Shown: positions 42,116 through 50,726 of the stretch, in pieces | How positions within the stretch are numbered: the first letter of the stretch is position 1 | Layout: each line of letters begins with the position of its first letter | Assembly: GCF_003946605.1 (NCBI RefSeq) | Contig: NZ_RHOQ01000001.1 | Location: forward strand, 186,001 to 250,000 | Source: Companilactobacillus baiquanensis | GTDB lineage: Bacteria > Bacillota > Bacilli > Lactobacillales > Lactobacillaceae | Direction: 5' to 3' | DNA: 64,000 nucleotides | Notes under the pieces: model-generated | Told to the model about the DNA's origin: nothing | The model's database searches: none | The model's input: only the letters and a program-made list of their open reading frames with translations | Translations under genes and position numbers: made by a program

Positions 42116-42650
42116 TCTCTTTTTTTGTTAAATTATTTTCCAACCATTCTTGAACGGCTTCTTCATTATGAGCTAACCAGCCACAGGCTGCAGCGGCGAT
42201 GGCTCCAACTAGATCATCTAAAAAGACATTGATCTTACCAGTTGATTTATCGTTTAGTTTAGCTAATACACCATGTTTTAATTTATCAACATATCCGTAA
42301 TTTGTAACAGATACAGAACCATAAAGACTGGCTAGAGTGATCGCCATATTTTCATCAATACCATAGGTTGATTCATCAGTTTCCATAATACGTTGCATAG
42401 GTGATGATAATAGTCCTTTTTCAGCTAGGACGTCTAACTCGATGCCGGTCATTATCGCATTTTGAGCTTCACGTTTATGTAATACTTTATTGATCGCATG
42501 TATCGATAATTCTTCATCCAGTCCTTCAACATAGTCTTTTTCTAAAAAAATTACTATTTCGGCAATGTCTTTAAGATGTACACCGCGTTCTTTTAAGTTT
42601 CTTACAATATGATTGTAGTATTCTTGATCCTGTTGTTTGAATGATGTCAA
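42111..42650 (-). CDS. pgpA: Phosphatidylglycerophosphatase A-type protein
   Basis: 179-aa protein of the PgpA/YutG family that dephosphorylates phosphatidylglycerophosphate in phospholipid synthesis. Visible are SLYGSVSVTNYGYVDKLKHG and the acidic motif FLDDLVGAIAAAACGWLAHN. The TTG at 42650 is chosen because AAGGAG lies 9 bases upstream (protein begins MTSFKQQDQEYYN); the frame reaches 42689 but that part overlaps the upstream gene. Co-transcribed with the HD protein. Confidence 0.85.
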   Translation of the reverse strand: MTSFKQQDQEYYNHIVRNLKERGVHLKDIAEIVIFLEKDYVEGLDEELSIHAINKVLHKREAQNAIMTGIELDVLAEKGLLSSPMQRIMETDESTYGIDENMAITLASLYGSVSVTNYGYVDKLKHGVLAKLNDKSTGKINVFLDDLVGAIAAAACGWLAHNEEAVQEWLENNLTKKEN

Positions 42651-42670
42651 AATTAAACACTCCTTAAGAT

Positions 42671-43327
42671 CTATTTTTCGCCATTCCATTCACCTTTAAA
42701 TTCTTCTAGAAATTGAAGCATGAATTCATGACGCTGATCAGCAATTTTCTTTGCAGTATCCGTATTCATCATATCTCTTAATTTCAGTAATTTCTCATAA
42801 AAATGATTAATAATAGTCTCATCTTTTAAATTGCGATATTCTTTTTTATCCATATTAGTTCTTGGTTTCATCTTTGGATCGTAAATAACTTGAGCGTTTG
42901 CGCCTCCATAATAGATTGCCCGAGTAATTCCAATTGCCCCGATTGCATCTAAACGATCAGAATCTTGGACAATTTGTCCAGCTAATGATAGTTTTGGGGG
43001 GTTAAGACTTAAGGTCTTACTAAAGGAGAGATTGTGAGTAATATAAATGATTTCAGTTATTTGTTCATTTGCTAGCTCGATGTCGTTCAAAAAATCAGTA
43101 ATTTCGTTTTCTAATTTTTGAGGATCATCGACTAATTTATCATCGGCAACATCGTGTAAATAGGCTGCACCATAGGTAATAAGTGGGTCAGCTTTCTCAG
43201 TTAGAAGAATTTTATCAACATTTTTAATTACACGTTCGATATGATCAAAGTTATGTCCAGTAGCGTCATTATGCATTTTATTATATGCAAAATTTCGGAT
43301 GTATTGTATTTGTTGTTTAAATTCCAT
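42671..43327 (-). CDS. HD-domain phosphohydrolase
   Basis: 218-aa protein with the HD metal site: GHNFDHIERVIKN, then AAYLHDVADDKLVDD and a later QDSDRLDAIGAIG, typical of the YedJ/YpgQ group that hydrolyses nucleotides or related phosphates. ATG 43327 follows AAGGGGAAATT; a longer frame to 43360 lacks a ribosome binding site. First gene of the unit with pgpA. Confidence 0.88.
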   Translation of the reverse strand: MEFKQQIQYIRNFAYNKMHNDATGHNFDHIERVIKNVDKILLTEKADPLITYGAAYLHDVADDKLVDDPQKLENEITDFLNDIELANEQITEIIYITHNLSFSKTLSLNPPKLSLAGQIVQDSDRLDAIGAIGITRAIYYGGANAQVIYDPKMKPRTNMDKKEYRNLKDETIINHFYEKLLKLRDMMNTDTAKKIADQRHEFMLQFLEEFKGEWNGEK

Positions 43328-43434
43328 AATTTCCCCTTTTTGATATAAATATTTTATCAAACTTGAATTATATTTAGTATTAATAGTGATAAAGTATAAC
43401 TGTAACCGAGTAATTAAATTTGGGAGGACTAGTG

Positions 43435-43998
43435 ATGAATTACATTAACAAAGAACTACCTGATTTTGATGTTAAGGCTTACCACCAAGGTGAGCTAGTA
43501 AATTATAAAAAGAGTGATCTCTTAGGTAAATGGTCAATTTTATTTTTCTATCCAGCTGATTTCTCTTTTGTTTGTCCAACTGAACTTGAAGATCTAGAAA
43601 GTTCGTATTCAGAGTTTAAGAAAAATAATGCTGAAGTATATTCAGTTTCAGTTGATAGTGAATTTTCACATATGTCATGGGCTCAAAATACTAAGACGAT
43701 CAGTAAACTTGAATATCCAATGCTGTCTGATCAAAAACACGAATTGGCTAATTTCTTTGATTTGATCGAAGAGGATAGTGGTCGTGCATATCGTGGAGTA
43801 TTTATTATCAACCCAGAAGGAATTATTAAGTCATACACAATTAATGCGATGGGTATAGGACGTAATGCTCAAGAAATCCTTAGAACACTTCAAGCAGCAC
43901 AATTTGTTGCCGAGAATGGTGATAATGTTTGTCCTGCTAATTGGCATCCTGGTGAAAAGACAATTAAACCCGGTGCAGATCTTGTAGGTAAAATTTAA
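43435..43998 (+). CDS. ahpC: Peroxiredoxin AhpC
   Basis: 187-aa typical 2-Cys peroxiredoxin reducing peroxides. Peroxidatic Cys47 is in DFSFVCPTELEDL and the resolving Cys in DNVCPANWHPGEK. ATG 43435 (MNYINKELPDFDV) follows GGGAGGACTAGTG. No ahpF follows, so reduction must come from a thioredoxin system or AhpF elsewhere. A terminator follows directly. Confidence 0.95.
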   Translation: MNYINKELPDFDVKAYHQGELVNYKKSDLLGKWSILFFYPADFSFVCPTELEDLESSYSEFKKNNAEVYSVSVDSEFSHMSWAQNTKTISKLEYPMLSDQKHELANFFDLIEEDSGRAYRGVFIINPEGIIKSYTINAMGIGRNAQEILRTLQAAQFVAENGDNVCPANWHPGEKTIKPGADLVGKI

Positions 43999-44004
43999 AT
44001 TAGT

Positions 44005-44033
44005 GAAAAGTCGGAATTGTTCCGGCTTTTTTT
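44005..44033 (+). terminator. Terminator of ahpC
   Basis: AAAAGTCGGAA, TTG loop, TTCCGGCTTTTTTT just after the stop codon. Confidence 0.9.
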
Positions 44034-44189
44034 ATTTTCTATATATAGTGTCTTTAAGATATTAACATACTTCATATGGTATTTATCGTTTTAAAAATTT
44101 ATCCAGTGATAAATTTTGTATAACTCCTTGTCCCTCTAAGTATATTTAATTTTAATAAAATAATCACAAAATAAATTATCTCAAAAGAC

Positions 44190-44361
44190 TTGATTTAGGT
44201 GTGGGTGTTAGTGGTATTATTTTAGTCGTTGTCTGTCAGGTGAACAGACGTTTGATTGTAAGACCAATTTATTTTATATCCTAGGTTAATTTATTGAGGC
44301 CTTTTCAATAATTCGAGGGGGAATGTTTTGTTACATTCTCAAAATGAGGAGAAGATTTTTT
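44190..44361 (+). promoter_or_regulatory. Promoter and candidate leader RNA of pnuC
   Basis: -35 TTGATT (44190-44195) and -10 TATTAT (44215-44220, 19-base spacer) would start RNA near 44227. The transcript would begin with a hairpin GTCTGT...ACAGAC (about 44231-44250), then about 110 untranslated bases before the pnuC ATG. Small pnuC-associated NAD+-II riboswitches are known in Lactobacillales; whether this RNA belongs to that class I cannot confirm. The rest of the 360-base gap (44040-44190) shows no gene. Confidence 0.45.
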
Positions 44362-45111
44362 ATGACTAGTATTTTCAGCCCTAAGTGGTATGTTGAACAA
44401 ATGAAACATTGGAGCTTCAAGAGTTATATGCTTTTAATGTTTGGATTGGGTGCTATCACAGCTTCAACATTATCAAGCCATATTACAACTATCGCGATAT
44501 TAACATGGTTTGCTGGTGTTCTTGGTTTTACATGTACCGTAGCAATTACTAATGCTAAACCATTAAATGGTGTGTTAGGTTTAGTTTCCGCTCTTATTTA
44601 TATCATTGTAGCTATCAACGCTAAGAACTTTGCTGACGTTGTTTTACAAGCCAGTTATATTGTACTTTTGGATATTCCAGTTCTAATTAGTCCACAATGG
44701 GCCAAAGATGCTGAAAAGCATATCCATGGATTAACAGCACCTAAATGGTTGCTAACAGCATTATTCTTCTTTGCATCATGGGGATTGCTTTACTTGATGG
44801 ATACTAATTTATTCATCAGTCCAAGACCTATTATTGATTCAGTTGCCAGTGCGATCGGATTTACTGGTGCTTTATTATGTACCTTACGTTTCCGTGAACA
44901 ATATTATTTCTGGACTGCACAAGGAGTTATGTCAATTGTTTTATGGGGTGTCACTGCTATGCAAGGAGATGCAAGTCCAGTATTATTCCTAACATACATT
45001 ATGTACTTTATGAATGATATGATCGCATTCTTTGATTCACATACACATTGGTTCCATAAACCTAATGAAATTAAAACTAATAATGAAAAACTTCAACAAC
45101 AAGTAAATTAA
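44362..45111 (+). CDS. pnuC: Nicotinamide riboside transporter PnuC
   Basis: 249-aa membrane transporter bringing in nicotinamide riboside for NAD synthesis. About 7 helices. Family marks are WFAGVLGFTCTVAITNAKPL near helix 2-3, the DIPVLISPQW stretch, and FREQYYFWTAQGVMSIVLW. ATG 44362 (MTSIFSPKWYVEQMKHW) follows GAGGAGAAGATTTTTT. The open frame upstream to 44323 is not needed. Long leader upstream suggests RNA-based control. Confidence 0.92.
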   Translation: MTSIFSPKWYVEQMKHWSFKSYMLLMFGLGAITASTLSSHITTIAILTWFAGVLGFTCTVAITNAKPLNGVLGLVSALIYIIVAINAKNFADVVLQASYIVLLDIPVLISPQWAKDAEKHIHGLTAPKWLLTALFFFASWGLLYLMDTNLFISPRPIIDSVASAIGFTGALLCTLRFREQYYFWTAQGVMSIVLWGVTAMQGDASPVLFLTYIMYFMNDMIAFFDSHTHWFHKPNEIKTNNEKLQQQVN

Positions 45112-45115
45112 TTTA

Positions 45116-45159
45116 AAAAAAAATTCTATTTTTGTTAGCGCAAAAATAGGATTTTTTTG
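45116..45159 (+). terminator. Terminator of pnuC
   Basis: AAATTCTATTTTTG, TTAGCG loop, CAAAAATAGGATTTTTTT. Confidence 0.88.
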
Positions 45160-45217
45160 TTTTCTAATTGTAAGTTTTAGTTTAAACTCTACTAAAATCA
45201 AAAAAAAGGATATAAAA

Positions 45218-46126
45218 ATGAAAAAGGGATTAAAAATATTTTTAGTAGTTTTAGTCGGTATATTGTTGGTTGCCGATTTAGGTGGGGGAGCCTATCTATT
45301 TAATTTTGCCTTTAAAAAGGGTAATTATAGTAGTAAAGATGCAAACATGGAACTAAAGGGTAACGACAAATGGTTTGCCTCACAAGATCAGACTATTTGG
45401 ACGGAAAAGTCAGAGGATGGACTAAAGTTAAAAGCCCGTTATTTACCTGCAGCTAAAAAGACTAATAAAACTGTTGTAGTGGTTCATGGATACGGTAGTG
45501 CCAGTAAATATATGGGATCTTTCGTAAAGATATTCCACGATTCTGGTTATAATGTTTTAGCACCAGATAATCGTTCTTTTGGAATGAGTCAAGGTGAATA
45601 TGCTGGTTATGGCTGGCCAGATCGAAAGGACATAATGGGATGGATCAATCGAATAAATAAAAAAGATCCGCAATCTAAAATAGGAATGTATGGAATTAGT
45701 ATGGGAGCCGCAACGGTTATGTATACTTTAGGTGAACATCCCAAAAATGTAGATTTTGCAATTGCTGATTGTGGTTATTCAACTATTTCTGGTGAACTGA
45801 ATTATCAACTTAAGGAAATGTTTAATTTACCAAGTTTCCCATTAGTTCAAACAGCAGCTATCTATTCTAAAATTTTTGCAGGCTATAATTTTTATCAAGC
45901 TGATACTAAAAAGACCTTGAAGAACAGCCATGTACCAATATTCATTATTCATGGTTCTAAAGATACGTTTGTTCCGGTATCTAATGCTTATACGAATTAT
46001 AAAAATGCCAATGATCCAAAGAAATTATGGATCGTAAAAGGTGCTGAACATGGAAAATCCTATAATACAGATAAGAAAGATTACGTACGAAAAGTAGATG
46101 ATTTTTCTCAAAAGTATTTTAAATAG
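45218..46126 (+). CDS. Membrane-anchored alpha/beta hydrolase
   Basis: 302-aa hydrolase with an N-terminal signal anchor (IFLVVLVGILLVADLGGGAY) so the catalytic domain faces outside. Oxyanion region VVVHGYGSASKYMG, nucleophile elbow GISMGAA (Ser), acid in HGSKDTFVP and His in GAEHGKSY make up the triad. Similar to the YqkD/YfhR-type cell-surface hydrolases; substrate unknown. AAAAAGGATATAAAA precedes the ATG. Confidence 0.9.
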   Translation: MKKGLKIFLVVLVGILLVADLGGGAYLFNFAFKKGNYSSKDANMELKGNDKWFASQDQTIWTEKSEDGLKLKARYLPAAKKTNKTVVVVHGYGSASKYMGSFVKIFHDSGYNVLAPDNRSFGMSQGEYAGYGWPDRKDIMGWINRINKKDPQSKIGMYGISMGAATVMYTLGEHPKNVDFAIADCGYSTISGELNYQLKEMFNLPSFPLVQTAAIYSKIFAGYNFYQADTKKTLKNSHVPIFIIHGSKDTFVPVSNAYTNYKNANDPKKLWIVKGAEHGKSYNTDKKDYVRKVDDFSQKYFK

Positions 46127-46146
46127 TAATTTTCTAGTGTTAACGT

Positions 46147-46185
46147 AAATGATCTCCGTAATCCAAAGGATTGCGGAGATCATTT
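46147..46185. repeat. Dispersed hairpin repeat, family A copy 4
   Basis: AAATGATCTCCGTAATCC (46147-46164) and GGATTGCGGAGATCATTT (46168-46185) with one G-T mismatch. Preceded by TTAACGTAAAT as in the copy at 31338. At a convergent junction. Confidence 0.75.
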
Positions 46186-46186
46186 T

Positions 46187-46573
46187 TTAATTTCCAGTTA
46201 TCAAAGTATCGTCTTGATATTCACCGTGATCTGTATGATATTTGATAGAAATCTTTTTAACAGATTCAATTTTTAATGAATATATCTCTTTAGGATTTAT
46301 TGAAATACTGGGCAAATCGGGAAGTTCATTTTCATCAATTACTATCGAATCAATTTCTGCCTGAGAATTACCGCTATTTTTGATGATTAAATGTTTTTTT
46401 GATAATGTGCAATTTAGATAAGGACGTTCTGAATTTTGAATTAATTCATTATGTTTTTTCAAAGACTTACTGATTCTAAATAGATTGGTAGTTATTAAGA
46501 TAGTTCCAACTATTATCGTAGTAGCAAGTATAATTAAAGATATTGATATACTAAATTGATTAAATAATGACAT
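46187..46573 (-). CDS. Small membrane-anchored hypothetical protein
   Basis: 128-aa protein starting at ATG 46573 behind AAGGAGAATTTT. One membrane helix (about residues 10-32, ISLIILATTIIVGTILITT) followed by a soluble C-terminal domain rich in beta-strand-like segments (LNCTLSKKHLIIKNSGNSQ). I do not recognise the family. It lies divergent from the TraX-like gene, and the two may share a promoter region. Confidence 0.65.
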   Translation of the reverse strand: MSLFNQFSISISLIILATTIIVGTILITTNLFRISKSLKKHNELIQNSERPYLNCTLSKKHLIIKNSGNSQAEIDSIVIDENELPDLPSISINPKEIYSLKIESVKKISIKYHTDHGEYQDDTLITGN

Positions 46574-46672
46574 AAAATTCTCCTTACATTTTTGTAAGCT
46601 GCTCGAACACAATTGCAAGGTCTATTTACTCTAAATAAATTATCAATAATAATGATACTAGAGGAGAGATGC

Positions 46673-47419
46673 ATGCAAAAATTCGCTTATGATCGAGAAG
46701 TATTTAAAATTATTTTAATGTTACTTATGGTATTAGATCACATATCATATTTTATTTCACCATACTTAGCCGATACTTTCCACTTAATTACACGTGTTGT
46801 AGCAGTCGGTTTTGGTTATTTAGTCATCGAGGGTTTAAGATACACACACAATAAGAGAAACTATTTAGGAAGATTATTTGGTTGGGGAATATTCATGTTA
46901 ATTGGTAATTTTATCATGAATCAATTTTTGAAACCGGAATTTCAAATGTCGATACTTGGTGACAACATCTTCCTAACTTTATTTCTTGGAGCAATAATTG
47001 TTACGTTATGGGAGTCCGATAATCGTCGTAATAAATTTATTGCCTTTTCCATGCTTTTGATCGGATGTATTCCTTTACTCGAAGGTAGTTATTTATTACT
47101 ACCATTTATGTTTATTACCAATCTAAATTATGATGATGTCAAAAGAAGAGATCTATCGTATTTGGTATTAGCGTTGTTCTTTGCAATCATCGAGATTTCC
47201 ATGACAGTGCCAGTGATCGATTTTAGCAGTTGGTTGAATATATATGATGGAATTGCTATGAACGCAAGTAGTATGTTTTTTATTTTAATAATTCCCATGC
47301 TCCATTTCTATAATGGAAAACAAGGCAGGCTAGGTCCAAAGTTAAAATACCTATTCTATATTTTCTATCCACTACATCTCTGGATAATCCACCTTTTGGC
47401 AAACTATGTGGTTAAATAA
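46673..47419 (+). CDS. TraX-family membrane protein
   Basis: 248-aa integral membrane protein with about 8 helices. The N-terminal FKIILMLLMVLDHISYFISP, then RVVAVGFGYLVIEGLRYT is the TraX/acyltransferase-like pattern (conserved Asp-His). The C-terminus has FYIFYPLHLWIIHLLA. TraX acetylates pilin in conjugation, but stand-alone Firmicute homologues have no known role. ATG 46673 follows GAGGAGAGATGC. Confidence 0.85.
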   Translation: MQKFAYDREVFKIILMLLMVLDHISYFISPYLADTFHLITRVVAVGFGYLVIEGLRYTHNKRNYLGRLFGWGIFMLIGNFIMNQFLKPEFQMSILGDNIFLTLFLGAIIVTLWESDNRRNKFIAFSMLLIGCIPLLEGSYLLLPFMFITNLNYDDVKRRDLSYLVLALFFAIIEISMTVPVIDFSSWLNIYDGIAMNASSMFFILIIPMLHFYNGKQGRLGPKLKYLFYIFYPLHLWIIHLLANYVVK

Positions 47420-47508
47420 AAATTTATTTATAATTAAGAGAACAATCATTTGCGACTATTTATAAGTAATGCTAAATTGATCATGTATTTTAAACAAGAG
47501 GTATTCAT

Positions 47509-48612
47509 ATGACAGAGGTAAACGGTTACATTCAAAGTGATCGAGAGGAAAAAATTGATGTTTTGAATTTGGCTAGTTTGGAAAAACGAGCTGAAAAGAT
47601 TATTCCTGCAGGTGGTTTTGGTTATATTAGTGGTGGTTCAGAAGATAACTGGACTTTGAAGGAAAACACTGAGGCTTTTAACCATGCACAAATCGTTCCT
47701 AGAGTTTTGAGCGATATTGATGATCCACAAACAAAAACAAGTATTTTTGGGATCGATCTGGATACACCTATTATGATGTCTCCTGCCGCTGCACAAGGTT
47801 TGGCTCATTCACAAGGTGAAAAGGATACTGCCAAAGGCATGGCTAAAGCAGGAGCCTTGATGGCACAAAGTACCTATTCATCAACATCTATTTCTGATGC
47901 TGCTAAGGCAGGAGATGGCGCACCACAATTTTTCCAACTATACATGAGTAAAGACTGGGAATTTAACAAGAGTTTGTTAGAAGAAGCTAAAAAAGCTGGT
48001 GTTAAAGCTATTGTTTTGACATCTGATGCTACGGTTGATGGTTATCGTGAATCTGATATTGTTAATGACTTCCAATTTCCAATTCCAATGGCTAATTTAA
48101 CTAAATTTAGTGAAGGCGATGGAAAAGGTAAGGGCATTGGTGAAATTTATGCTGCCGCTGCTCAAAAAATTAGTCCTAAGGATATTAAACGTATTAAGGA
48201 TATCGTTGATCTACCAGTTATCGTTAAGGGTGTTCAAAGCCCAGAAGATGCTTTATTAGCTATCGGTGCAGGTGCTGATGGTATTTATGTTTCAAACCAT
48301 GGTGGTCGTCAATTAAATGGTGGACCAGCCTCATTTGATGTTTTGGCCGATATTGCAAAGGCGGTTAATCATAAAGTTCCAATTATTTTTGACAGTGGTG
48401 TACGCCGTGGATCTCATGTATTCAAGGCTTTGGCAAGTGGCGCTGATATGGTTGCACTTGCAAGACCAATTATTTATGGTTTGGCACTTGGTGGTGCTGA
48501 CGGAGTTTATTCAGTTGTTGAGCATTTGAATGATGAATTTAAGACAATCATGCAATTAGCTGGTACTAAGACAATTGATGATGTAAAACATGCAAAATTA
48601 CTTCATAAATAG
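47509..48612 (+). CDS. lox: L-lactate oxidase-type FMN alpha-hydroxyacid oxidase
   Basis: 367-aa FMN enzyme. Motifs are GGFGYISGGSEDNWTLKENT, PAAAQGLAHSQGEKDTAKG, QSTYSSTS, FFQLYMSKDW, VLTSDATVDGYRESDI, and the catalytic SNHGGRQLNGGPASFD. Oxidises lactate with oxygen to pyruvate and hydrogen peroxide, or acts as a lactate oxidoreductase. Active-site His and Arg are in place. AACAAGAGGTATTCAT precedes the ATG. Single gene ended by repeats A5 and B2. Confidence 0.92.
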   Translation: MTEVNGYIQSDREEKIDVLNLASLEKRAEKIIPAGGFGYISGGSEDNWTLKENTEAFNHAQIVPRVLSDIDDPQTKTSIFGIDLDTPIMMSPAAAQGLAHSQGEKDTAKGMAKAGALMAQSTYSSTSISDAAKAGDGAPQFFQLYMSKDWEFNKSLLEEAKKAGVKAIVLTSDATVDGYRESDIVNDFQFPIPMANLTKFSEGDGKGKGIGEIYAAAAQKISPKDIKRIKDIVDLPVIVKGVQSPEDALLAIGAGADGIYVSNHGGRQLNGGPASFDVLADIAKAVNHKVPIIFDSGVRRGSHVFKALASGADMVALARPIIYGLALGGADGVYSVVEHLNDEFKTIMQLAGTKTIDDVKHAKLLHK

Positions 48613-48629
48613 TTTAATTAGTATGTTGT

Positions 48630-48694
48630 GAAACATGTTCAGATTTTGAATATTAAGACAAGGCCCAGTAATCTGATTTTAGATTACTGGGCCT
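48630..48694. repeat. Dispersed hairpin repeat, family A copy 5
   Basis: 14-bp arms AGGCCCAGTAATCT (48661-48674) and AGATTACTGGGCCT (48681-48694), loop GATTTT. GAAACATGTTCAG upstream is the reverse complement of part of the shared tail, so this copy is inverted relative to copies 1 and 2. Confidence 0.8.
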
Positions 48695-48714
48695 ATTTCG
48701 TCTTTATACGTATT

Positions 48715-48765
48715 GAAACGCGTGGCATAAGGCAGAGACCTCCGCTTAACCGCCTTATGCCACGT
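48715..48765. repeat. Dispersed structured repeat, family B copy 2
   Basis: GTGGCATAAGGC (48722-48733) and GCCTTATGCCAC (48752-48763) form a perfect 12-bp stem around AGAGACCTCCGCTTAACC. It matches the reverse complement of 11390-11411. It encodes the last codons and stop of the convergent antiporter gene. Confidence 0.8.
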
Positions 48766-49930
48766 TCTTTTTATTTTTGGCGGAACTAAGTATTTTATTA
48801 AAGATCATTGGACAAACGATACATGTAATGATTGCTGCCAAAGTGATGGCACCATTTTGAGCTTCATTAATGATTTTAAGATTTTGTCCAACTTGTAAAA
48901 TTGGTAATACCAAAGTAATAGTAGTTGACATTAAGACTGCTGCGGCGAAAGAAAACTTGTTTCCAAATCTATGACGTAAGACTAAAAAGATGATCGACTT
49001 TGCTAAAATGAATGCTACAAAGAATATTGGGATTAAAATAAGAGCTTGTTGGTCCTTTAGCATTGTTCTTAAGTTTAAATTAACTCCAGTAACAATGAAA
49101 AATATCGGTACAAAAAATCCATAGGCCATGGAACTAAGCTTTTCTTGTGTGTCTGGTTTAGGATTCAGTAATTTCATTACTACTCCCGCTAAAAAGGCCC
49201 CCAGGATACTTTCAGCGCCAATTTGTTCAGCAACCGTTACCAGTGTAAAAATCAAAAAGAAAGCAAGTCTAATGTCTAATTGTGTAGTTGTTTTATCGAT
49301 TTTATCGAAAAAAACATAAACTTTTTTAAATCTACTTAGTAAAATAATTGCTACAATAAAAATCGTTGGTAAGAGTAGGGCTGAAAAGTAATTTTTTTGT
49401 TGTATTGCAGAATAAATAGTCAAGGCCACCAGTGGAATAAATTCTCCCATGGCTGAAATCAATAGAAGTGTTTGTCCATACTCGATTTTTAAAAGACCTA
49501 CTTCTGTTAACAGAGAAATAATTACTCCTAGTGCAATTGTGCTGACTAAAATTGTTGATAATATGACGTTGTCGAACAGACCAGTATAGTAAAGTACCAA
49601 ACTCAATACGATTGACATTGCTAAAACTGACATAAAACTTCCAAATGCTAATCCTAGTGGTGATTTTTTCCCATCAGGATCAGTCTTCTTTTCAAATAGT
49701 GAAAAATCGATCTCCATTCCACCTAGAAAGATCAGCATGATGACACCAAGATTTGCTAAATAGGTCAATGTATCACTTGGCTGAATTAAATCGAATCCTG
49801 TTTTCCCGATAATGATTCCCATAATGATCTCGGCCACAGTTCCAGGAATTCTGGTTATCCTGAATCGTGCCATTATCAAAGGAGTTGCTAAGGCGGCAAA
49901 CAATGTAATTAATACTGAAAATTTACTCAT
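48755..49930 (-). CDS. Cation:proton antiporter, CPA2 (Kef/NapA) family
   Basis: 391-aa membrane protein with about 12 helices. Family marks are IPGTVAEIIMGIIIGKTGFD, NLGVIMLIFLGGMEID, and AESILGAFLAGVVMKLL. No C-terminal regulatory TrkA-N domain, so it is of the NapA type. Exchanges Na+ or K+ for protons. Its last residues (KNVA) and stop lie in repeat B2, suggesting that the repeat inserted and reshaped the 3' end. GAGGAAATTTTT precedes the ATG. Confidence 0.9.
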   Translation of the reverse strand: MSKFSVLITLFAALATPLIMARFRITRIPGTVAEIIMGIIIGKTGFDLIQPSDTLTYLANLGVIMLIFLGGMEIDFSLFEKKTDPDGKKSPLGLAFGSFMSVLAMSIVLSLVLYYTGLFDNVILSTILVSTIALGVIISLLTEVGLLKIEYGQTLLLISAMGEFIPLVALTIYSAIQQKNYFSALLLPTIFIVAIILLSRFKKVYVFFDKIDKTTTQLDIRLAFFLIFTLVTVAEQIGAESILGAFLAGVVMKLLNPKPDTQEKLSSMAYGFFVPIFFIVTGVNLNLRTMLKDQQALILIPIFFVAFILAKSIIFLVLRHRFGNKFSFAAAVLMSTTITLVLPILQVGQNLKIINEAQNGAITLAAIITCIVCPMIFNKILSSAKNKKNVA

Positions 49931-50109
49931 AAAAATTTCCTCTTTTGTATAATGAAAATATAGAATATGAACATTTTAAACCATTAATAGTATTTGAGTA
50001 AAAAAGTATGGTTTTTTGTAATCTTAGCAGCGAGGGATAATAATGATAATTCGCTTTTACAAGTGATATACTAATTTACATTATTTGAAATGTTTGAGAG
50101 GGATCACAT

Positions 50110-50571
50110 ATGGCAGATACAAAATTATCACTTATAAATAAGCAGTTGGACGCTTTACTTTTTGAGGAGAAGAATCTGGTAGCTAATTTAGCAAATGCTA
50201 GTGCTTTGATCAACGATATGTATACTGATTTAAACTGGGCTGGATTTTACTTATATAATGAAGAAACTGATGAATTAGATCTTGGACCTTTTCAAGGTAA
50301 AGTAGCTTGTATGCATATAAAGGTTGGGTCAGGGGTAGTGGGTACCGCCTTTAAAGATCAAACTGTACATAGAGTTGCCAATGTTCATGAATTTCCTGGT
50401 CATATTGCTTGTGACAGTGCCAGTAATTCAGAAATCGTTGTGCCAATAACTAAAAATGGTAAAAAAATTGGTGTTTTAGATATTGATTCACCTTCTTTAG
50501 ATAGATTTACTGTAGAAAATGAACAAGAGTTAAAACAATTCGCTGAAGTTTTAGTAGAACATATTGATTAA
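50110..50571 (+). CDS. msrC: Free methionine-(R)-sulfoxide reductase (GAF)
   Basis: 153-aa GAF-domain enzyme reducing free methionine-R-sulfoxide. WAGFYLYNEETDELDLGPFQ, then GKVACMHIKVGSGVVGTAF and HIACDSASNSEIVVPI carry the family Cys residues (two visible, ACMHI and IACDS). Length is typical. GAGAGGGATCACAT precedes the ATG. Single gene. Confidence 0.92.
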   Translation: MADTKLSLINKQLDALLFEEKNLVANLANASALINDMYTDLNWAGFYLYNEETDELDLGPFQGKVACMHIKVGSGVVGTAFKDQTVHRVANVHEFPGHIACDSASNSEIVVPITKNGKKIGVLDIDSPSLDRFTVENEQELKQFAEVLVEHID

Positions 50572-50726
50572 ATACGTAATTATAGTGAGTAAATATATTT
50601 CAGGTGGGAAATGTATTTACTCATTTTTTTATGCGTTATATAAAATTTGTTTGCGTTTTGCACATAATGATGCTAAATTAAATACGTGCATAAAGCACAT
50701 AAATTTAAAAACAAGAGGCAACAAAT

